Assembly: GCF_000143415.4 (NCBI RefSeq)
Contig: NW_003314300.1
Coordinates: 104,908 to 168,907, forward strand
Length of the DNA stretch: 64,000 bases
DNA from: Selaginella moellendorffii
Taxonomy: Eukaryota; Streptophyta; Lycopodiopsida; Selaginellales; Selaginellaceae
Direction of reading: 5' to 3'
Shown here: one piece after another, positions 1 through 11,132 of the stretch
Layout of the letters: each line of letters starts with the position of its first letter
How positions within the stretch are numbered: the first letter of the stretch is position 1
Made by a program: the position numbers and the translations under genes
Notes under the pieces: model-generated
The model's input: the letters and a program-made list of their open reading frames with translations, nothing else
Database searches by the model: none
What the model was told of the DNA's origin: nothing

Positions 1-1684
1 CTCCATAAGTCCAATCCAGGACTTGGGACTTGCTAGCCCCGAGAATGGCATCCATGCCACTCAACATTTGCACTTGGTCCAAGTGCTCCACGTGTCCGAT
101 CCCATGACCGACACTCAAAGGTACCACCGACATAGCAGCCCGTTACGCTAAGGCCATGCCCGATCACCTTTGCCACCCTAGTAGTCCAATACCACTTGCA
201 TCACCATCTTGGCTCTCCAAGACTAGGCAAACCATCCGTGAGTGGTCATCTCAGATCCACTCCTTAGCATCCTTAGGATGCCCGCAAACCTGGGGAATCG
301 CCTTCCCCAAAGTCCCTTTGTCAGTTCCTACCAAGTCCCTTTCTGCCCCTGGCCGTGTTTGCCAACACTGCCACTGGATCGAGGCCCACAGGCCCGACCA
401 CTAAGTCCCATGGTCCTCTGGGACTTCCTCACCACACGACTGTGTCCTTGGTCACTACCCCAGAGGACTGCTCCTCTTACTTTCCACAGTCTAGGCCTTT
501 GGGACAATTTTTCGGAACACCGTGGCCTTACGCGAGCCACCTGGGTACTCTCCCCACCTTTCGCCTTTAGGTGCTCTAGCCATGGGCTTAGAGCGAGGTT
601 CCGTTGAGCCACGCCTGGTATCCAAGTAGGTAGTGCCACCCACACTTGGACTGGGAGCATCGGCCAGTCGATCTCCCGGGGGAACTAGAGCCGGCTCTTG
701 AACACTTCACCAAGCTACCCCGCTTGTCGGTCTGTGTTCACTCTAGTCTTGGACTTCCCAGTGGGCAGCTCATCACCCAACACTGGGTCCGGCCTTCCTG
801 GGCCAAACTGGCCTTTCCTGGCCAAACTGGCTCCACTGCAGTCCTCCCCCTTACTATACTTTTGGAGCTCACCAAACCCCCCAGGGTCTGGGAGACGAAC
901 GCTTTGGGCTTTCACCCTCTCAGACTCGAACTCATACTTGGACTCGGACTCGGACTCGGACTCGGACTCGGGCTCGGGCTCGGGCTCGGTCTCGGCCTCG
1001 GCCTCGGTCTTGTTCTCGGTCCCGATCTCGGTCTCGGTCCCGATCTCGGTCTCGGTCTCGGTCTCGGTCTCAACTTCGAACTCCATCTCGGACTCCATCT
1101 CGGACTCCATCTCGGACTCCATCTCGGACTCCATTTCGGGTCCATCTTGGACTCCATCTCGGGTCCATCTCGGACTCCATCTCGGGTCCATCTCGGACTC
1201 CATCTCGGACTCCATTTCGGGTCCATCTCGGGTCCACCTCGAACTCCATTTCGGGTCCATCTCGGACTCCATCTCGGGTCCATCTCGGACTCCATCTCGG
1301 ACTCCATTTTGGGTCCATCTCGGGTCCACCTCGGACTCCATCTCGGACTCTATTTCGGGTCCATCTCGGGTCCACCTCGGACTCCACTTCGGACTCCAAC
1401 TCGGGTCCATCTCGGACTCCACTTTGGACTCCAACTCGAGTCCATCTCGGACACTTCCACGTGTCATGTGTTGGTCCTTTTGGGTCCCTTTTTGGAGCCT
1501 CGCTTTTTGCTCGCTTCGTGCTCGTTGCTCGAGCACTTCTTTGGGAGTTCCACTCCCGCTCTTGACTTTTCAAGTCGGAGCTTTTGGTCCAAACGTGTTA
1601 CGCTCGTTTGGCTCTCGCTTCAGCCACTACCACGTGGCACCCTTCCCGGCTCCACTTTGGGGCCTAGGGATTTTGTGTCTCACA
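1..1684 (-). mobile_element. LTR copy A of the LARD-like family (minus, cut by window edge)
   Basis: This stretch is the reverse complement of the LTR at 1902-3523. It ends at 1684 with the complement of the LTR start (TGTGAGACAC). The window begins about 78 bp short of the opposite LTR end, so the copy is incomplete only because of the window edge. Positions of about 925-1450 are a simple tract: TCGGAC/TCGGTC hexamers, then 11-12-bp units around CATCTCGGACTC. Long open frames predicted here come from this repeat, are read on both strands, and are not genes. Confidence 0.9.
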
Positions 1685-1901
1685 CTAAGTCCAAAATTGC
1701 TAGATGACTCAAGTAGAGTCAAGGGATGGTCTTAAAAGGATTGATGGAAGCATTTGGACTAAAGTGTGTTGTACCCCACAAAGGATGGGGGGGGATCATA
1801 GGATCCAAGGATGAGAATAAAGGGTATCTCATCGATGGCAAAATGTGCCATGCTAAAGTTATGGGAAAGGTGTTCCCAGAAGAAAACAACTTTGACACAA
1901 A
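1685..1901 (+). mobile_element. Fragment of LARD-like internal sequence between two opposed LTRs
   Basis: These 217 bp match 4226-4442 of the complete element in the same orientation (shared blocks around GACTCAAGTAGAGTCAAGG and GATGGCAAAATGTGCCATGC). They sit between minus LTR A and plus LTR B. The simplest reading is the remnant of an older family member into which later copies inserted. No coding potential was seen. Confidence 0.85.
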
Positions 1902-2376
1902 TGTGAGACACAAAATCCCTAGGCCCCAAAGTGGAGCCGGAAGGGCGCCACATGGTAGTGGCCGAAGCGAGAGCCAAACGAGCGTAACACGTTTGGACCA
2001 AAAGCTCCGACTTGAAAAGTCAAGAGCGGGAGTGGAACTCCCAACGAAGTGCTCGAGGAACAAGCACGAAGCGAGCAAAAGGCAAGGCTCCAAAAAGGGA
2101 CCCAAAAGGACCAACACATGACACGTGGGAGTGTCCGAGATGGACTCGAGATGGAGTCCGAGATGGACCCGAGATGGAGTCCGAGATGGACCCGAAATGG
2201 AGTTCGAGGTGGACCCGAGATGGACCCGAAATGGAGTCCGAGATGGAGTCCGAGATGGACCCGAGATGGAGTCCGAGATGGAGTCCGAGATGGACCCAAG
2301 ATGGACCCGAGATGGAGTCCGAGATGGAGTCCGAGATGGAGTCCGAAGTCGAGACCGAGACCGGAACCGAGACCGG

Positions 2377-2408
<32 letters not shown>

Positions 2409-3523
2409 TCGGGACCGAGACCGAGACCGAGGCCGAGGCCAAGACCGAGCCCGAGCCCGAGTCCGAGTCCGAATCCGAGTCCGAGTCCGAGTCCGAGTCC
2501 GAGTCTGAGTCCGAGTCCGGAGCCTGAGAGGGTGAAAGCCCAAAGCGTTCGTCTCCCAGACCCTGGGGGGTTTGGTGAGCTCCAAAAGTATAGTAGGGGG
2601 AGGACTGCAGTGGAGCCAGTTTAGCCAGGAAAGGCCAGTTTGGCCCAGGAAGGCCGGACCCAGTGTTGGGTGATGAGCTGCCCACTGGGAAGTCCAAGAC
2701 TAGAGTGAACACGGACCGACAAGTGGGGTAGCTTGGTGAAGTGTTCAAGAGCCGGCTCTAGTTCCCCCGGGAGATCGACTGGCCGATGCTCCCAGTCCAA
2801 GTGTGGGTGGCACTACCTACTTGGATACCAGGCGTGGCTCAACGGAACCTCGCTCTAAGCCCATGACTAGAGCACCTAAAGGCGATAGGTGGGGAGAGTA
2901 CCCAGGTGGCTCGCGTAAGGCCACGGTGTTCCGAAATGTCATCCCAAAGGCCCAGACTGTGGAAAGGAAGAGGAGCAGTCCTCTGGGGTAGTGACCAAGG
3001 ACACAGTCATGTGGTGAGGAAGTCCCAGAGGACCGTGGGACTTAGTGGTCGGGCCTGTGGACCTCGATCCAGTGGCAGTGTTGGCAAACACGGCCAGGGG
3101 CAGAAAGGGACTTGGTAGGAACTGACAAAGGGACTTTGGGGAAGGCGATTCCCCAGGTCTGTGGGCATCTTAAGGATGCTAAGGAGTGGATCTAGGATGA
3201 CCCCTCATAGACAGATGGCGCAGTCTTGGAGAGACGGGATGGTGATGCAAGTGGTATTGGACCATTTGCGCAGCAAAGGTGAATGGGCATGGCCTTAGCG
3301 TAACGGGCCGAGATGTCAGTGGTACCTTTGGGTGTCGGTCATGGGATCGGACACGTGGAGCACTTGGACCAAGTGCAAAGGTTGAGTGGCATGGATGCCA
3401 TTCTCGGGGCTAGCAAGCCCCAAGTCCTAAATGGGACTTATGGAGGTTGTGAATGAGACTCCTCCAAGTGGTCGGAGGTGTGGTTAAGTGACTAAAGTAG
3501 AATGGAAAAATTTGTCGCTTACA
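1902..3523 (+). repeat. 5' LTR of the LARD-like element (copy B)
   Basis: TG...CA-bounded LTR of 1,622 bp. A tract at about 2130-2525 starts with 11-12-bp units (GAGATGGAGTCC, GAGATGGACCC) and grades into GAGACC, GAGCCC and GAGTCC hexamers. The units contain no stop codon in most frames, giving spurious Glu/Met- and Arg/Pro-rich open frames. Confidence 0.9.
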
Positions 3524-3526
3524 ATT

Positions 3527-3538
3527 TGGTATTGGAGC
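3527..3538 (+). other. Primer binding site, tRNA-iMet-like
   Basis: TGGTATTGGAGC lies 3 nt after the LTR end. It differs at two positions from TGGTATCAGAGC, the plant retrotransposon site complementary to the 3' end of initiator tRNA-Met. The copy at 49340-49351 (minus) reads TGGTATTAGAGC, with one mismatch, supporting the assignment. Confidence 0.75.
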
Positions 3539-6500
3539 CGTTCCTTAGTCCGACTTTTATTGGTGCTCAAGTATATCACCACTAGTGTTGGCATCGGAAG
3601 GTCCGAGGAGTGGGCCTATCCTCGAGGAGTAGCAAGTCGGGAAGACATGGCTCTCCATTACAGTTCATGTGTGAACTTGTAGACGAGGTGGTGGATAGAA
3701 AAGGGCCAATAATGGAACGACTTTGGGATCTTGGGAACAGTGCAAGGTTTTCCTCATTGAGTTGAGGATGTGATCCGGATGAGCATTTGTCTCAGCAAAT
3801 TGGCTAAGGTTGTTGTGGTAAACAACTAAAGTTGGGATCACGGGAAATATAAAGACTCCAAAATAATAAAGGAGTCACAAGATTATCCTCATATAGTTGA
3901 GGTTGGTATTCGTGAATGTGAGACCAGAGGTAATGACCGTGGGAGGTCAAATACGGAAGAGGACTCAAGTCCTTGAAATGGTAGCTGGGGCTACCTTTAA
4001 TAAATGTTGGAACAACCCAAGGAGTTAGGGGGTGTACTTAGAGATGAGTGGTATTCTCATCGCATGGACAAGTAGTCCTAAAGGGGCAAAAGTTGCCCCC
4101 AGAGAACAAAGTCAAGTGTCGGAGTAACACTTGTGAAAATAGTCCTTTTGAGTAGGACAGGAATGCAAGAAGTGTATTCCAATGAGCTAGTGCCTCACAA
4201 GTAAGACCTTATGGGTCTGTGGATTAACCAAGTCCAAAACTGCTGGATGACTCAAGTAGAGTCAAGGGATGGTCCTAAAAGGACTGATGGAAGCATTTGG
4301 ACTAAGGTATGTTGTACCCCACAAAGGATGGGGGGGATCATAGGATCCAAGGATGAGAACAGAGGGTATCTCATCGATGGCAAAATGTGCCATGCTAAAG
4401 TTATGGGAAAGGTGTTCCCAGAAGAAAACAACTTTGACATAAAGTTGTGTGTGACCTCTATGGGGCAGTGCTAACGGATGGTTGGCATGAGAAACAGCGG
4501 TGTTGGTCTTGGCAAAGACTTAGACATGAAGGGGAAATGTCATAGAGGTAGGCTCGTGGAGCCGATGGTGTGGAGACACCAAATGTGCCAAGGTGTGATA
4601 CCTTGAGGCTATGTTGGTGGGTTCATGAGAACCCCTTGCCAAAGGAATCCTAATGGAAATGGGAATGGCATAGCCTAAGCTGCAGAGCATGCAGTTGGAG
4701 TGTGGTGACCCAGATAATGATGGAGGTGTGAAAGCACCAAGCAATGAGTTGTAGGACTTGACAACTATGAGGCAACTAAGCAAGAGGTGCAAAATAACTG
4801 GTTAAACGGGTAGAAGGTAGCTACCCAAGACTTCTTAATAGCATAAGGAAGTTGGATATACCCTTACGGGGGATAAGTTGCTTGTGTTGCGATATAGTAA
4901 GTCAATGTCATAAAAGGAAATACTCATTGTCAAGAAAGCCATCATTGGGACACCCGGACACTCTAGAGCACCAGAAGGTGGTGTTTGATGTCGCGAGGGC
5001 AATGGATAAAGCCCAAGGGACTAAGTCCCTAGCGAATTATGAATAGAAGGTGCTATCCAAATGTCCAAGGTTGCGGAGGCAGGAGAGGACTGTCTACCCG
5101 AGTTGGACAAAGCCAAAAATGGAATTTTGGCAAGGCTAGTGATGGGCATGTAAAGGCCCATAAGCAACAATGTAATCCCAGTGTGTGGGATTATAAGGTG
5201 AGCATACCCGGATTGAGGAACCACTCCCTAGGCTATTGGGTAGGTTCATCCCTAAGAATACTTGCTAAAGCAAGATAGAAAGTGCAAAGCTATCCTCCTG
5301 GTCTGGAGGAGAATGACCAAAAGAAAGGTGTGAAGCCAAAAAGCAAGAAGTAAGGGGATAGAACCGAACCATAGGAATCAAAGGGCATAACCAAGGTTGG
5401 TTATGCCAGCTGGGAGTGGAGAATCAAGTGGGGGCTCGAGGGTGTTGCCGCTAGCAATCGTGATGCCATGGAGAGTCTAAAATATGGAATTGTCCATGTT
5501 AGACTATGTGGCATTTGGAAGGCTTGCAAAAAGGGAGGCCTTAGCAAGCTGAGGGACAGAGTTCCTTCAAGGTTCCCAAAGACAATTCTAGGTAGCTTAG
5601 TACCTAGAAAGGCCAAGTGTAAATGGTTCATGGAACCCGCGAAATCAGAGTGGCGCAGCAGAAGCGTGGTCTTGAAGCTTGCCATGAGGCAAGGCTATCA
5701 AGGTTAGGGAAGTAGTTCCCGAGTGTTCAAAGAGAGGGCTTTGAACGAAAGTCGATGGTCAAGGACTTTCACGCTTATGCAGGAACCATGTTACAGTGGT
5801 CGGAGGACCTGCCAAGCGAGATTGGCACGTCGGGGGAACAAATACCCTAGTTGAAGGTGATAACTTCAAAAAGGGTGGGCCATGGGGCCGAGCATGGAGG
5901 AGTCCATGCATGATCACAGACATGTCAAGTGAGAGGACTTGGCAGTGTGGAGGAACTAGGTTCCTAAGCTGTGATCTGTAGCGCGCTTTAAAAATAGGTT
6001 GGTGCACCGGCGTGGGGAGTCACGCCAGGCATCTAGTGTGATGCCGTCCGTAGATGCATATACAGAGGTTGGGTTCGAGTCCCGACCCTCTAGTGCTTGG
6101 GTTCGAGTCCCAAATCACTAGGGCGTGGTGATGGTTTGGAATATGAGGACACTCATATTTCGGTGGTCATGGACTCTCAGTGGGGAGACTGGTTTGGGCA
6201 CACCGCCAAGCGAGGGATGCCTCGGAGTCGTGATGCACGGTTAGATTGCTTAGAGTGAAAGCTCGGCATATCTAACTTGAACACTTTGGTGCAAAAGGCA
6301 CCAAGGACGTGGTGAATGAGATGGGGACACCCAGTCTTAGTTGCTATGGATCCTTGGTCGGAAGGGCTGGCTTGGGCGCACTGCCAAGTGTGGGGGATGC
6401 CCCCGGGGTCGTAGTTAACAAGTTAAAGGTCTGGAAGACCTAGTACCTATTGGCAAACCTGTTAAGGTGCCGAGGTGAGATCACTAGGTGATCTTGTGGC

Positions 6501-7617
6501 TAAATAAGGACAAGGTCCTTGTTTGGGTTAAGGAATAAGGTTCCTAGTTCAAAGTGTTGATTTGAACTATTGATGATGGTGTGGCTTGGTCAAGGTGACC
6601 AAGTGGGAAAAGCACCTTAGGGAAATGAGCTATGTCATTGCGATGGCATAGTGTGTCCAAGGAAAGTAGTCTCTAAAGAGACCCATGAGAGGGTCACAAA
6701 GTTGGGCCGAGGATAGAGCCCACAGCAGAAGATGCTAAAAGAGACTTACTAGGGGTGAACACTCTAGTTTTGGCAAAACAGAGCCTTTGCTATGGAATCA
6801 AAAGAACACCTCAAGGAGGGAGGTAGAAATTCGATGTTGCTTGGTGCAACAATCAAAGGATAGGAGCAAAAGATGAATGGCCAAGATAGAGCCGTGGAAT
6901 TCCTTGGAAGGAATCCAAGTGACAAAGTTAGGCGAGGAACACTAATGTGTTGGACGCTAACAAATTGCGGGAAAGGAAGTGTGTTTCCAAGGATGGATTC
7001 CGAATTGCTCCGATTTGGCGAAAGTGGAAGCTCCAAGGGAGGGAGCGGTAAGGTAGCCAAATGATAGGGCGATGGACAACCCTAGCACAAAGTGTGATAA
7101 ATGGGACTTAGTGCCCAAGGTGGCACGAAATAGAAGAGAGGATGATGATGCCCTCAAGTAATGAACTTTCTAGGATAGGGAAGTGGAGTTGCACAATCTG
7201 TGCAATGCAAGGTGTTAGAGACACCTAGGGAATTGACTTCCAAAAGTCAAAAGAGTAAAAGTTCCAAAGTGCAAACATTCAATAGATGGAAATTGAGACT
7301 ACTCGAGAAGGAGTAGTGGGATTGACTTAGAGAAGGGTCTCTAAGAGGTTTAGCGAGAACTAAACCAATAAAAGGAGAGAACCACTACATGTGGTCCAAT
7401 CAGTCTCTAAGTTGGAGAGACTACCCTCGGAGGATAGGCAAGGCATGGTGAGCCTTTGGTGTCAAACCATTGAGGCATATGCAAAAGGCATGGTGAGCCT
7501 TCAATGTCAAACCATTGACAAATATTGGCTAGGTGCCAAGGATGGAAATGGTAACACATGCGAGTGTTACTTTACAAAATGGGTTACCGTTCGATGAGGA
7601 CATCGAACTTCGTCTAT
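3539..7617 (+). repeat. Internal non-coding region of the LARD-like element
   Basis: About 4.1 kb with only short open frames and no recognisable protein domain. Two exact matches to the RNA polymerase III B-box consensus (GGTTCGAGTCC) occur at 6072-6082 and 6100-6110. Two related segments (about 6180-6240 and 6355-6420), each with GGGATGCC next to a GGGC(G/A)CAC(T/C)GCCAAG block, look like an old internal duplication. The last bases read F-D-E-D-I-E-L-R-L-W-V-V-E-L-stop, ending just inside the 3' LTR. This may be a relic of the ancestral polyprotein end. Confidence 0.7.
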
Positions 7618-7628
7618 GGGTGGTGGAG
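7618..7628 (+). other. Polypurine tract before the 3' LTR
   Basis: GGGTGGTGGAG directly precedes the 3' LTR (7630), the expected place for plus-strand priming. It contains two T residues, so it is an imperfect purine tract. The same sequence recurs at 10756-10766. Confidence 0.6.
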
Positions 7629-7629
7629 T

Positions 7630-9223
7630 TGTGAGACACAAAATCCCTAGGCCCCAAAGTGGAGCCGGAAAGGGTGCCACGTGGTAGTGGCTGAAGCGAG
7701 AGCCAAACGAGTGTAACACGTTTGGACCAAAAGCTCCGACTTGAAAAGTCAAGAGCGGGAGTGGAACTCCCAACGAAGTGCTCGAGGAATGAGCACGAAG
7801 CGAGCAAAAAGCGAGGCTCCAAAAAGGGACCCAAAAGGACCAACACATGACACGTGGAAGTGTCCGAGATGGACTCGAGTTGGAGTCCGAAGTGGAGTCC
7901 GAGATGGACTCGAGTTGGAGTCCGAAGTGGAGTCCGAGATGGACCCGAGTTGGAGTTCGAAGTGGAGTCCGAGATGGACCCGAGTTGGAGTCTGAAGTGG
8001 AGTCCGAGGTGGACCCGTGAAGGACCCGAAATGGAGTCCGAGATGGAGTCCGAGATGGACCCGAAATGGAGTCTGAGATGGAGTCCGAAGTCGAGACCGA
8101 GACCGGGACTGAGACCGAGACCGAGACCGAGATCGGGACCGAGAACGAGACCGAGGCCGAGGCCGAGACCGAGCCCGAGCCCGAGCCCGAGCCCGAGTCC
8201 GAGTCCGAGTTCGAGTTCGAGTCTGAGAGGGTGAAAGCCCAAAGCGTTTGTCTCCCAGACCCTGGGGGGTTTGGTGAGCTCCAAAAGTATAGTAGGGGGG
8301 GAGGACTGCAGTGGAGCCAGTTTGGCTAGGAAAGGCTAGTTTGGCCCAGGAAGACCGGACCCAGTGTTGGGTGATGAGCTGCCCACTGGGAAGTCCAAGA
8401 CTAGAGTGAACACAGACCGACAAGCGGGGTAGCTTGGTGAAGTGTTCAAGAGCCGGCTCTAGTTCCCCCGGGAGATCGACTGGCCGATGCTCCCAGTCCA
8501 AGTGTGGGTGGCACTACCTACTTGGATACCTGGTGTGGCTCAACGGAACCCGCTCTAAGCCCCTGGCTAGAGCACCCAAGGGCAGAAGGCGAGGAGAGTA
8601 CCCAGGTGGCTCGCGTAAGGCCATGGTGTTCCGAAATGTTGTCCCAAAGGCCCAGACTGTGGAAAGGAAGAGGAGCAGTCCTCTGGGGTAGTGACCAAGG
8701 ACACAGTCGTGTGGTGAGGAAGTCCCAGAGGACCGTGGGACTTAGTGGTCTGGCCTGTGGGTCTCGATCCAGTGGCAGTGTTGGCAAATACGGCCAGGGG
8801 CAGAAAGGGACTTAGTGGGGACTGACAGAGGGATATTGGGGAAGGCTATTCCCCTTGTCGGTGGGCATCCTAAGGATGCTAAGGAGTGGATCTGAGATGA
8901 CCACTCACGGATGGTTTGCCTAGTCTTGGAGAGCCAAGATGGTGATGCAAGTGGTATTGGACTACCAAGGTGGCAAAGGTGATCGGGCATGGCCTTAGCG
9001 TAACGGGCTGCTATGTCGGTGGTACCTTTGAGTGTCGGTAATGGGATCGGACATGTGGAGCACTTGGACCAAGTGCAAATGTTGAGTGGCATGGATGCCA
9101 TTCTCGGGGCTAGCAAGTCCCAAGTCCTGGATTGGAATTATGGAGGTTGCGAATGAGACTCCTCCAAGTGGTCAGAGGTGTGGTTAAGTGACTAAAGTAG
9201 AATGGAAAATTTAGTCGCTTACA
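7630..9223 (+). repeat. 3' LTR of the LARD-like element (copy C)
   Basis: 1,594 bp, a direct copy of 1902-3523. The two LTRs differ by substitutions and by the number and type of repeat units in the GAGTCC tract, so the insertion is not recent. It ends CGCTTACA, followed by AT-rich sequence. Confidence 0.9.
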
Positions 9224-9587
9224 AATAGTTACTAAAATTCTACTATACTAATATTAATATACAGCATCATAATTGGACAATTAAACCTCACATCATCCAC
9301 TCCTCTTGGCATGAGGGAAGACCATTAAAGTTCTTTTGTGGATGAGCCAATATTTAGAAGAACATTAGAAGGAAGCATTAATGGATCTGTAAGTGGTATC
9401 AGTTATTTATGATCCCTTTATACAAAACATTTCAAATGCTGCATATACACAATTTCTAGAAGATCAACTTGCAGGATGTCATATTAAACCTTATAAACTT
9501 ATGGTCCCACTTGCTACAACACCTAATAAAATCCTTTCTACTACACAAGGAGCTTTTTAGAAAAACCATGTATTATAAAACTGGGAA
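9224..9587. other. AT-rich spacer, nothing recognised
   Basis: Between the LARD-like element and the direct repeat at 9588. It contains short tracts resembling 18560-18600 and 19560-19640, so it is probably transposon debris. No gene seen. Confidence 0.4.
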
Positions 9588-10540
9588 AACAAATTAACAC
9601 CAAATCATCCACTTTGTACTCCATAAGTGAATAATGATGGGAGTTGTAGTGCTATTGTTTTCCCACTTTACGTGGCCCAGGTGTTCGGCAAACTCTACTC
9701 GAACAAGTGGAAGAATGCTCATCAAATATTGATTCTACGACTTAGTTGTAAGTTATAAATTTTTCCTTTCCAATTTGCTAGCTTACCTCATCTATCCGAC
9801 CAACCCTGCCTTGGCCTTTGCTAAATCCCCTCACCAAGATTCCTGCCTATTGCACCAACTTCTACTTAGTCCTACTTGGTTTCAACTACTCATTGCACGA
9901 GCAATAGAGCGTTAGCCATCTATCCATGGATTCCCAAATTTCTCTCAATCCCCCTCCCTGAGTTAGATTAAACTTAAGGTTTGGCTATACTCCCTGCAGG
10001 CACAAGCAGCCAAGCACACCAAGCCTCCAGGTTTCTAAGACCCCTTGGTACAACAAAACTTGATCATGGGACCCTCTAAATCCCAAGCCTTGGGTGCAAC
10101 ACTTGTTTCGGGACGATGGGGCAAAACACCATGGCCTAACAGCATGGTATGGATACCTCTACCCCCCCCTCCTCACCTCCATCCCGAAGGGAAGGCCCAA
10201 TCCCCTAGGAAGGGCAAGGACTAATGAGCCACAAGGTACTTAAATGGGGCACCACTCCACATAAGCTGGGAGCACCGCAGTCAATTTCCTTTCCGGGAGT
10301 GGGAGTTGCTCTTGAGCACTTCCTTGGGTGGCCCCTCCGGAGTCCATGCTCACTCCCACCCAAGGCCCTTCAGTCCCAGTCTCAACCTCAAGTCAGTTTG
10401 AAAGCACCATTGGAGAGTTCTTTCAAGACTAGTTCCTAGACCTCATTATCCCTACTATACTTTTGGAACACCCTGCAGTGCCCCCCTCCTGGGAGACACA
10501 CGCTTTGGGCTTTCACCCCTCGACCTGTATTAGTACTCGG
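9588..10540. repeat. Left copy of a ~0.9-kb direct repeat flanking the chromovirus (candidate LTR)
   Basis: It aligns along almost its whole length with 15657-16550 in the same orientation, including the blocks ATCCACTTTGTACTCCA, GGAAGAATGCTCATCAAAT and CACTTCCTTGGGTGGCCCC. Direct repeats either side of a gag-pol body suggest LTRs, although clean TG...CA ends and a target duplication were not found. The right end runs into TCGGAC-type repeats (10535-10660) like those in the LARD LTRs, so the two LTR families are probably related. Confidence 0.65.
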
Positions 10541-11132
10541 ACTCGGTCTCGGACTTGATCTCGGACTCGATCTCGAACCTGGGATTCTGGACTCTATCTC
10601 GAACTCGGTCTCAGAGTTGGTGTTGGACTCGATCTCAGACTTGGTCCCATCTGATGAACTCTTTATCATTTTGATCATGCTTTCGAGGATCTTTTAGCTT
10701 ATGACTCGTAAGATTAAAAAAGAGACATTCGATGTGGGCATTGAACTTCTTTTATGGGTGGTGGAGTTGTAAGGAACCAACTCCCCGAGGTCTTGTTGCC
10801 CATGTCTTCGGGGGCATCCCCCCATTTAGCGGTGTGCCTAAGTTAGCCTCCCTGGCCAAGAGCCCATGACAACGAAATATAGATGTCCCTATACCCCTCA
10901 CCTCACCACACCCTAATATGGGGTCGAGATTTGAACCTAACCTTGCTTTACTAAGGGGTTGGGACTCAAACCCAACCTCTATAGAATATGTTTATGGATT
11001 CGATATCCTTGCAGGGAGTTGGGCGTAGTTCCCTACTCCTGGTCGACCTAGCTAACCCATGCTAATTAGCTTACCTTTGGTGCGCCTTCGGGTCCCAATA
11101 TATGCCATTGCTCAACTTCATAATTTGATACT
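10541..11132. repeat. Rearranged retrotransposon junction and 3'-UTR-like sequence
   Basis: Positions 10541-10660 are degenerate TCGGAC-type repeats. Positions 10718-10767 repeat the LARD interior end in plus orientation (F-D-V-G-I-E-L-L-L-W-V-V-E-L-stop with GGGTGGTGGAG). Positions 10768-11130 are the minus-strand region downstream of the chromodomain and match LARD interior 6000-6420 in reverse complement. The mixed orientations show that the left end of the chromovirus is rearranged. Confidence 0.6.

Larger units (their letters stand above)
1902..9223 (+). mobile_element. Complete LARD-like non-autonomous LTR retrotransposon
   Basis: The element is 7,322 bp long with direct LTRs at 1902-3523 and 7630-9223. 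Both begin TGTGAGACAC and end CGCTTACA. A tRNA-iMet-like primer binding site follows the 5' LTR and a purine-rich tract precedes the 3' LTR. The 4.1-kb interior shows no gag, protease, reverse transcriptase or integrase on either strand, which fits a large retrotransposon derivative (LARD) that would need proteins in trans. Part of the interior (about 6000-6420) is related to the region downstream of the chromodomain in the neighbouring chromovirus (10768-11130, opposite strand), which suggests descent from such an element. The 5-bp flanks (ACAAA and AATAG) are not a clear target-site duplication. Confidence 0.85.

Noticed and set aside
646-2748. Many long open frames (Glu/Met-, Ser/Asp-, Leu/Gly- and Arg/Pro-rich), also at 7529-8501, 46935-48003 and 50222-51113
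   Set aside because: All are translations of the GAGTCC/GATGGA minisatellite inside LTRs, open on both strands and several frames at once. No domain, no conserved start.
1-3523. Inverted repeat considered as a foldback DNA transposon
   Set aside because: The arms have TG...CA ends, and one is followed by a primer binding site and a matching 3' LTR. They are opposed LTR copies, not terminal inverted repeats.
6060-6120. tRNA genes suggested by GGTTCGAGTCC
   Set aside because: No acceptor, D or anticodon arms can be formed around either motif.
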